Source: Erythrobacter tepidarius
GTDB lineage: Bacteria; Pseudomonadota; Alphaproteobacteria; Sphingomonadales; Sphingomonadaceae
DNA: 64,000 nucleotides
Assembly (NCBI RefSeq): GCF_002155695.1
Contig: NZ_MUYJ01000002.1
Span: 1 to 64,000, forward strand
Direction of reading: 5' to 3'
Positions 25,940-33,600 of this stretch are shown one piece after another. The first letter of the stretch is position 1. Each line of letters opens with the position of its first letter. The notes below the pieces were generated by a model, which was not told the origin of the DNA, searched no databases, and saw nothing but the letters and a program-made list of their open reading frames with translations. The position numbers and the translations under genes are program-made.

Positions 25940-26866
25940 CTAGCCGAGCCGCAGAAAGAACTCCTCGCGCTCGCGGCGCAGCTCGGCGGGAGCCATCGCG
26001 GCCAGCTCGTCAAGCTCGGCGCGCAGCGCCAGCGCCAGGCGCTTGACCATCGTCTCCGGATCGCGATGCGCCCCGCCGCGCGGCTCGTAGACAATGCGAT
26101 GGATCACGCCGAGCTTCAATAGCTCCGGCGCAGTGAGCTTCATCGCCTCGGCCGCATCAGCCGCATGGCTGGCGCTGCGCCACAGGATCGAGGCGCAGCC
26201 TTCGGGACTGATCACCGAATAGACCGCGTGTTCGCACATCAGCACGCGGTTGGCGGCAGCAAGCGCCACCGCCCCGCCCGATCCGCCCTCGCCCGCGACC
26301 ACAGCGATGAGCGGGACGCCCAGTGCCAGACAGGCCTCGGTCGAGCGGGCGATTGCTTCCGCCTGCCCGCGCGCTTCAGCATCGATCCCGGGGAAGGCGC
26401 CTGGGGTATCGACCAGGGTCACCACCGGCAGCCCGAAGCGGTCGGCAAGATCCATCAGCCGGATCGCCTTGCGATAGCCTTCTGGCCGCGCCATGCCGAA
26501 ATTGTGCTTAAGGCGTCCCGGCGTGTCCTCGCCCTTGACATGGCCGATCACCATCACCTTGCGGCCCTCGAAGCGGGCAAAGCCGCCGATGATCGCCTGA
26601 TCGTCCCCGAACCTGCGGTCCCCCGCGACGGGGAGAAAACCGGTGAATAGCCCCGCCACCAGCTGCTCGAACCGCGGTCGCTGGGGGTGACGGGCCACGA
26701 GCGTGCGCTGCCACGGGGTGAGCCGGGCATAGGTGTCCGCGAGCAACTTGTCGGCCCGCTCCCTGAGCATCCGCGCCTCGGCCGTGCCCTCGGCATGGGC
26801 GGCAAGCTCGGCCACATGCTTCTCAAGCGCCTCGATCGGCTTTTCGAAGGGCAGGTACTGGACCAC
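25940..26866 (-). CDS. accA: Acetyl-CoA carboxylase carboxyltransferase subunit alpha
   Basis: With AccD it transfers the carboxyl group from biotin carrier protein to acetyl-CoA, giving malonyl-CoA. The 308-residue protein has the family core '[23 protein letters not shown]' pattern (23 residues near 160-182), '[11 protein letters not shown]' and '[14 protein letters not shown]'. Length is typical. It starts nine bases after the stop of the malonyl-CoA reductase gene on the same strand, so the two are probably co-transcribed. That links malonyl-CoA supply to the pathway that consumes it. Whether this is the only accA in the genome is not visible here. Confidence 0.94.
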   Translation of the reverse strand: MVQYLPFEKPIEALEKHVAELAAHAEGTAEARMLRERADKLLADTYARLTPWQRTLVARHPQRPRFEQLVAGLFTGFLPVAGDRRFGDDQAIIGGFARFEGRKVMVIGHVKGEDTPGRLKHNFGMARPEGYRKAIRLMDLADRFGLPVVTLVDTPGAFPGIDAEARGQAEAIARSTEACLALGVPLIAVVAGEGGSGGAVALAAANRVLMCEHAVYSVISPEGCASILWRSASHAADAAEAMKLTAPELLKLGVIHRIVYEPRGGAHRDPETMVKRLALALRAELDELAAMAPAELRREREEFFLRLG

Positions 26867-26875
26867 GGCCCTGCC

Positions 26876-29800
26876 TCACACCGTCATCGACATGCCGCGA
26901 TAGATCCGCGCTCGGTAACGCGAATCCTCGGCATCGGGCAGGGGCGCGCCGACCAGCAGCACCGCCCGGGCAAAGCGGCGGACTTCCTCCAGATGCTCGT
27001 CGAGATCGCGCGGTTCTTCCGACTGCACCCGGCGGGTGAGGTTGATCTGGTTGACCGGAACATCGTTGACGAGCCGCTCGTTCTCCACGGCCAGCGTCGC
27101 GGTGAAGGCGTGGAGCGTCGTCTTGATGAAATTCGCCAGCGCGAAGGCCGGGGACTTATCGCCTATCGGCACGTCGGGGCTGGTCAGCACCAGCTGGCAA
27201 TCATCATAAAGGGACGCGCGGCGGGCAACGCGGAAATGGTGGGTAAGGTTGTCGGCCAACACCTCGCGAATCGCCTCGGGGGTGAGCGGATCAGCCGTCT
27301 CGAACAGCTTGGCCGGCAGCGCCGACATCGGCGTTGAGAGGATCGTGGTGGGCTTGCCCCAGGCGCGCAGCGCCTCGTCCATCGCGGCTTCGATGTCGGC
27401 GGTCTTGACCAGCGAGGTCAATGCCTCGGCAGTATCGGGTTCGAGCTGCGCCTTGATCGCCGCAAAGGCCTCTGCGGTGCGGGTGATCACCACCACTCTG
27501 GCGACATGGCAATCCTCGATGAAGGCGCGCGCGGTCTCGGCGAGGTAATCGGCGAGATGCTCGCCGATGATCCACACCGTACGCCCACGCATCTGGTCGA
27601 GCCGCTCCTGCTTGGGGCTGCCGAACAGCTCGCGCTCGGTGGTCGAGCGCTCCACGCTCAAGCCCCCCGATGGCATGAAGGTTTCGCCCGAAACGGCCCG
27701 GTCGGCGAGGAAGAACACCGTCGCCTGCGCCACGTCGTGCTCGGTCGGCATCTTGCCGAGATAGAGCTTGGACAGCACGCCCAAACCGACCTTTTTGGCT
27801 TCGGCGGCGATCTTGTCCACGGGCAGAAAGGGCGCATCCTCGGGCGGGACGCGCAGCAGCCAATTGCCATCTTCCGAGGCCGGGCGCTCAGACCATTCGG
27901 GCGCGTCGAGGAACAGCCCCGCCTGCCGTAGCCGCCCGATCAGCGCAGCGGCGATTTGCGGCGTCAGGAGATACTGGTCCCAGGTGCAGGTGCCATCACC
28001 TTCCCGCGCGCAAGCCAGCGCCAGTTCGCGCAGTTCGTGCGGGTTGTTGGTGTCATGGCTCATCCTGACGGTATCGTTACGGGCGAGCCGGGCCAGCACC
28101 GCCTCGACCCGCACCCCGCGCCGGATCGCCTTGATCGCGGCAGCGTGAACGGCGTTGAGCCGCTTGTTTTCGAGGATCAGCTTGCCGCGCCGTTCGAACA
28201 GGCCGGGCTTGCCGCCGGTGCCCGAAAGCCGATCGCCATCCACCGGCCCCGGCGCGATCGCGTTGAACTGCACTTCGGGGCCAAGGTAACGCGCCATCGA
28301 TTCCACCATCGCGCGCTGGCCCGCCTTAGACACCGCGTAGTCGGCGCGGTTCGGGTAAGCGACCGCAAGATATTTCTCACCCCCGAAATAGCTCGAAACA
28401 TTGAGGATATAGCCCGACCCTTGCGCCTTCATCAGCGGCGCGACATGGTGGATGAGAAAGTAGTTCGACACGAGGTTCGCATCGAGCGTGTAGTTCCAGG
28501 CATCGACCGTCATGTCGACAACCATGTCCTCCGCGCCCGCAACGCCCGCATTGTTGATGAGGTAGTCGATCCGTCCGAAGGCCTTGAGCGTCGCATCGAC
28601 TGCGCGCTTGAGGCTTTCGAAATTGCTGACGTCGACATTGGCAAGGGTCTGCACCCGGCGTTCGACCCCGGCAAAGCCGATGTCCTCCAGCTCGCTGACG
28701 ATCCGCGCCCGGGCCAGCGCGAGTTCGCTTTCGCGCCGGGCGACCATCATCACCTTGCCGCCTGCCAGCGCCAGCAGCCGCGCCACCTGCCCGCCGATCC
28801 CGGCCGACCCGCCGGTGATCAGCGCGACCTTGCCCAGATGCAGCCCGGTGATGTTTTCGGAAAAGCCGGGCATCGCCTTCCTCGCGCCCGTCGCCTCGCC
28901 GATATTCGGCGGGACATAGAGCGTGATCTCGCCGATCTTGCTTTCCTTCAGCAGGATGCGCGCCGCATGGCCCGCGGTGAAGCGGATGTTCTCGGCCTCG
29001 GTGTTGGTGAAGCGGACGATCTGGTTGCCCCACTCGGCCTGCCGGCGGCGGCCATGGGCGGTATCGATCGCGCTCTCGTCACGCCAGATGCGGATCAGCT
29101 GTTCGGTCGCGGCGCGCAGGATGTGGCCGTAGATGTCGCCCTTCCCGTCGCTGGCATGGCTGACGAAGACGAAGCGCGGCGGCTGGAGCAGACTGTCGTG
29201 GCGCTTCCAGTAGCGGCTCAGGGTGCGCGCGAGTGCCATGTTGCCCGCCAATTCGACATCCATCAGCGCCTCGACCACCGAATCCTCCACCGCGGTGATC
29301 GCGCCCGACAATTCGCCCGCGCCAAGCGCCGGCAGGAACAGCGCGCCGCTGATCGGCGTGCCCTTTCTGGTGTATTCCTCCAGCGCCGCTTCCATGCCTG
29401 CCGGGTCCTTGCGATTGAAGCGGATGATCGCAAGCTTGTCGGACAGGCCGAGCGCCTTGCAGCGCTTCTCGGCAATGGCGACGTCGGCGGCGCGCGGCAG
29501 GCCGAGCACCACTTCGGCTCCGCAGGCGAGCTGCACCTGCGCGATCTCCAGCGCCTCCTCCCAGTCGTCGCCGGCGGCGATGAGCACGGCTAGACCCGTG
29601 CCATCCATCGAGCGCATGGTGGGCCGGGCGAGATAGGTCGAGCGCTGCTCCTTCCTCACGCTCATCCCATGGGTGATCTCAAAATCGTGGCCGTTATAGG
29701 CCGCGCTCTCGTCCGAGCCGAGGAACACGCAGGTGGCGGCGACGTCTTCGGGCATGGGGAAGGTCTTGGCCTTCTCTTTCCCGCTGGCGGCGCGTTCGAG

Positions 29801-30568
29801 GCTCATCATGTCGAAGAACTGCTTGGCGGTGGTGCCCGCTTCATCGCCGCGCGCCGCGTCCATCGCGGCAAACACGCTGCGGATGCGCTCGCTCTCGATC
29901 GGGCCGGGATAGACCAGATTGACGCGGATGCCCCTGGGGCCAAGCTCGAGACTGAGCTCACGGCTCCAGGCATTCAGCGCCGCCTTGGGGACAACATAGG
30001 CCGCCCGCGCATAATAGGGCGTGCGGCTGAAGATGGTCGAGACGTTGATGATCGAACCGCCTTCGGGAATATGCTCGGCCGCGACCCGCGCAACGTTCCA
30101 CGCGACCGCGAAGATGTTGCGCAGGGCATCGCCCACGGTCTCGCTGTCGGTGCTGCCCTTCTTCTGGAGCGCGGCCAGTTCCTCTGCCGACAGGGGCAGG
30201 TTCTCGATCGGCTGCTTCGGCCCGGCGCTGCCGGCGTTGTTCACCAGAATGTCGATCCGCCCGAATTTGCGCACCACCTCGGCAATTGCGGCGCGGACCG
30301 AGGCGATGTCACCGCCATCGAGCGCCACGGTGGCGAGCCGCGCCGGATCGGCACCGGTGGCCTTGAGCAGCGCCTGCGCCGCGGCCTCGGTGCGATCGGG
30401 GGTGCGGCCCGTCATCACCACGGTTGCGCCTTCTGCAAGATAGTGCGTGACGATATGCCCGCCCAGATTGCCCGCAGCGCCGGTGACAACCGCGATCTTG
30501 CCCGCCAGACGGCCCGGAACAACACCCTGCAAGGCAGGGCCAGCGGCAACAGCTTTTGATTTGGCCAT
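26876..30568 (-). CDS. mcr: Bifunctional malonyl-CoA reductase (two SDR halves)
   Basis: Reduces malonyl-CoA via malonate semialdehyde to 3-hydroxypropionate with two NADPH. The 1230 residues compare well with about 1220 in Chloroflexus. The N-half (about 20-300) has 'TGAAGNLGG' (29-37), NNAG (110-113), Ser177, Tyr191 and Lys195. In Chloroflexus this half reduces the semialdehyde. The C-half has 'TGGSAGIGG' (585-593), NNAG (672-675), Ser725/726, Tyr744 and Lys748, and belongs to the CoA-dependent part. Divergent Rossmann-like regions follow each. ATG 30568 has an AGGAGAG site; the longer frame to 30760 overlaps pcs. All expected SDR residues are present. Confidence 0.92.
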   Translation of the reverse strand: MAKSKAVAAGPALQGVVPGRLAGKIAVVTGAAGNLGGHIVTHYLAEGATVVMTGRTPDRTEAAAQALLKATGADPARLATVALDGGDIASVRAAIAEVVRKFGRIDILVNNAGSAGPKQPIENLPLSAEELAALQKKGSTDSETVGDALRNIFAVAWNVARVAAEHIPEGGSIINVSTIFSRTPYYARAAYVVPKAALNAWSRELSLELGPRGIRVNLVYPGPIESERIRSVFAAMDAARGDEAGTTAKQFFDMMSLERAASGKEKAKTFPMPEDVAATCVFLGSDESAAYNGHDFEITHGMSVRKEQRSTYLARPTMRSMDGTGLAVLIAAGDDWEEALEIAQVQLACGAEVVLGLPRAADVAIAEKRCKALGLSDKLAIIRFNRKDPAGMEAALEEYTRKGTPISGALFLPALGAGELSGAITAVEDSVVEALMDVELAGNMALARTLSRYWKRHDSLLQPPRFVFVSHASDGKGDIYGHILRAATEQLIRIWRDESAIDTAHGRRRQAEWGNQIVRFTNTEAENIRFTAGHAARILLKESKIGEITLYVPPNIGEATGARKAMPGFSENITGLHLGKVALITGGSAGIGGQVARLLALAGGKVMMVARRESELALARARIVSELEDIGFAGVERRVQTLANVDVSNFESLKRAVDATLKAFGRIDYLINNAGVAGAEDMVVDMTVDAWNYTLDANLVSNYFLIHHVAPLMKAQGSGYILNVSSYFGGEKYLAVAYPNRADYAVSKAGQRAMVESMARYLGPEVQFNAIAPGPVDGDRLSGTGGKPGLFERRGKLILENKRLNAVHAAAIKAIRRGVRVEAVLARLARNDTVRMSHDTNNPHELRELALACAREGDGTCTWDQYLLTPQIAAALIGRLRQAGLFLDAPEWSERPASEDGNWLLRVPPEDAPFLPVDKIAAEAKKVGLGVLSKLYLGKMPTEHDVAQATVFFLADRAVSGETFMPSGGLSVERSTTERELFGSPKQERLDQMRGRTVWIIGEHLADYLAETARAFIEDCHVARVVVITRTAEAFAAIKAQLEPDTAEALTSLVKTADIEAAMDEALRAWGKPTTILSTPMSALPAKLFETADPLTPEAIREVLADNLTHHFRVARRASLYDDCQLVLTSPDVPIGDKSPAFALANFIKTTLHAFTATLAVENERLVNDVPVNQINLTRRVQSEEPRDLDEHLEEVRRFARAVLLVGAPLPDAEDSRYRARIYRGMSMTV

Positions 30569-30594
30569 AAGCTCTCTCTCCTCACAGAACTGCG

Positions 30595-30611
30595 GCGAAG
30601 CGGCGCTTCGC
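30595..30611 (-). other. Hairpin in the pcs-mcr spacer
   Basis: GCGAAGC-ggc-GCTTCGC is a perfect seven-base stem with a three-base loop in the 106-base gap between the pcs stop and the mcr start. No T-run follows on the transcribed strand, so a strong terminator is unlikely. It may act as a processing or stability element that sets the ratio of the two messages. Confidence 0.4.
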
Positions 30612-30674
30612 TTCGTGTTTCGTTCAACCCCGGGGAGGAGAGCTGGGTTCGTTTCAAAAACTGCAACGCTCAGG

Positions 30675-33600
30675 TCAGCGCTCCGGTTCCCCGGCACTTG
30701 CCGCAGACCATGCTTCGAGCAGGGCATCGCGGCTTCTGAGCCCGAGTTCGGGCAGCGCATGGTTGACGACGTAAGTCGATCCGGTGTGCCTATTCTCCCA
30801 CATCGCCTGGTGCGCTTCGGGCAGGCCGTCCCACGCCACTACTTCCGGATCGGTCACTTCGAGCAGGCCGGCGGCGATCATGTCGTTCATCCGCGCAACC
30901 TCGTAGGCGTTGCACAGGTGCGTGCCGAAGATCTGCGCGGTCGGCATGTAGATCCTTCGTTGCCGGGTCCAGACCTGCGGGGCATAGAAGGTGAAGCGGC
31001 ACCCGCTCAGGTCTTCGGCGAAGACCACCCGGCCGGTGAAGGGCTTGACCAGCGAGGTCGAGATGCCGAGCGTGTCCTGCCCCGCGCGCTCGAACACCAG
31101 ATCGGGGCTGCCGCGCGGATTGTCGGGCGAGCGCAGGATCTTGCCCACGGCCGAACCGAAGGGCTTCATCACCCGGTCCTGATAGTCACGCACCGCCGCC
31201 TTGAAGACCTCGATATCGGCCTTGGCATCAGGCAGGCGCGGCATGGTTTCGGGCCAATGAAAGTTCGCCCCCTCGCGGCGGCGGATGCTTTCGAGCGAGA
31301 CGATCCCCTCGATCGCTTCCTCCAGCCCCAGCGATTGCAGGAATTCGCGCTGGCCGTCGGTGGTGGTGGCGATGACGCTGCGCGCGTTGAACCGGCGCGC
31401 GGCCTCGATCATTTCGAGGCCCGTTTCGTCGAGCAGTTCGGAGGAGCCCGGCCCGTAGAAAATCAGCACCGCCTCACCCCCGCGCAATGCAGCGCGGCGG
31501 AGCATTTCTTCCGGGCTTGCCGTCCCCGGCTTGCCCATGAAGCTGAAATGGTAGCCCGACGAGGCACCATAGAAGGCCAGCGTGCCGCCTTCGGCAAGCA
31601 ACTGGAACGAGCGTGGGAAGGCGGTCTCACCCGCGTGGCTGACGACATAATCGGCAAGCTTGCCGCCATTGATCGCCTTGTATGCCGCGATCAGCGGCGC
31701 TCCGGCGGCCTCCCAGCCTTGCGCCTCGGCCTTGTCCTCGGGCACGACGGTGTAGAGATCGGCAAACCGCGCATCCTTGCGGTTGATCGCGCCCACCGCG
31801 CCCTGCACTCTGGTGATGAAGTCCGCACGTTCCTCAGAGGAGACGAGGCCCGTCACCTGAAGGCCGGTGCGCACCGCCGAACGCAGCGCATCCAGCCCCG
31901 TCCCGGTAGCCGCGCCCTCGACGAACAGCGTCCGTCCCGGCGCGATCTGCAAGGTGGTGAACAGGCAGCGCACGATGGTGCCGAGATTGAGCACGTAGCT
32001 GCCCGCCTGCTCCAGCGTCAGATCAGGCGGCACCTTGTGCATCTGCGGCGCCTGCACGGTCAGGAACTGCGCATGGCTCCCCGTCTCGGTCTCGTAGCCC
32101 TGAATGGCAAAGTCCGCATACATCGGATCATTGCCGACCTGCGGGGAGAGCAGATCATTGGTTCCCGAATAGACCGTCACCAGATCGCCGACCTTGATCC
32201 GCCCCTGCGCGCGGGCTTCGCTGCCCAGCGCCGCGACCAGCGCGATGCCGCCCGAGCCGGTGATCTGCACGTCTTCCTCATGCGCATCGAAAGGCGAGAC
32301 GGGAATGCCGGTGAGCGCCCAGATGTCGTTGAAGTTGACCTCGCTGGTCAGCATGTAGAGCAGCGCCTCGTTCGGTCCCGGCTCGGGCACCTTGACAATC
32401 AGCTCCTTCTCGTGGCTCGCGGGCGGGCCGAAGCGCGGCTGGCCGGTGTCGGGATCGCGGGCGATGCCAAAAGCATATTGGTACGCCGGGATCGGGGTGA
32501 CGCCGGGATAGAAGGGCGCGCCCACGGGCAGCAGTTCGCCCGCCGCCTCCATCGCCTGCGCGCGCATTGCGTGCTCCGCGTCAATCCATACGCCGTCACG
32601 TCGGACGGGGAGCGGCGGGGCGACCTTGTCCATGAACTGCCTGATGCCGGTCTTGCCGCCATCGGGATCGACGATCGCCTCGGCAAACAGCGCCGCTTCG
32701 CGCGCGAGGCCAGCAGTGAAGCCTTGTTTAAGCCCGGTGCGCACCGCGTCGAGCGCCCGCGCGCCCGCAGTGCCGCGCCCGGCCCAGTCGAGCTGACGCA
32801 GGATGCGCTGGAGGAAGTCATCTTCCAGAACCGCATCGAGGCTGATGTCCGACGCGCTCTCCCAGCGGGCAACCGCCACCTGCCGCTCGGCAAACGCCTT
32901 GCCAAGCGCCGATTCGGGCCCGTGCCGCACATAGTCGCGCACCGCGGCATGGGCGGCCGAAAGCGCGTCAAGCGCGCCGTCGACCAGTTGATCGACGAGG
33001 CCGATGGCGGCCGCGGCCTGTGCGGTGATGCTACGCCCGCCGAGGATCAGGTCGAGCGCATCGCGCACGCCTTCGGCCCCGCGCCGGTCGGCCAGCAGGC
33101 GCGGGAGGCGCTGGGTGCCGCCATAGCCCGGCAGCAGGCGCAGACGGATCTCGGGCTGGCCGAAGCGCGCGACCGGTTCGGCGATGCGGTAATGGCAGGC
33201 GAGCGCGAATTCCATGCCGCCGCCCAGCGCCACGCCCTGCACCGCCGCGACGCAGGGCTTGCCCATCCGCTCGATGGTGCGAAAGGCGAGATGCGCATTG
33301 TTGGGCAGCACGATCGCCTCTTCAACCGTGTGGATTTCCTCCAGCATCTGGCGGATGTCCGCGCCCGCGACGAAGGACGATGTGCCCTCGCCGGTGAACA
33401 CCACCGCCACCACGCTGTCATCGCGTGCCAGCGTCGCGGTGACCAGAACCAGCTCGTCGATGGCGCGCTCGTTCAGCGCATTGACCGGCGGGTTGGTGAC
33501 GGTGACCGTCGCCACCTGCTTGCCGGGCGCAACCGTGTTGTACTGGACGAGGAAATAGCGGTGGCGGTCGAACAGCGCCTGCTCGTCGCTCATGCGCTGC

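Noticed and set aside
30595..30611. Intrinsic terminator after pcs
   Set aside because: A good stem, but no T-run on the transcribed strand.
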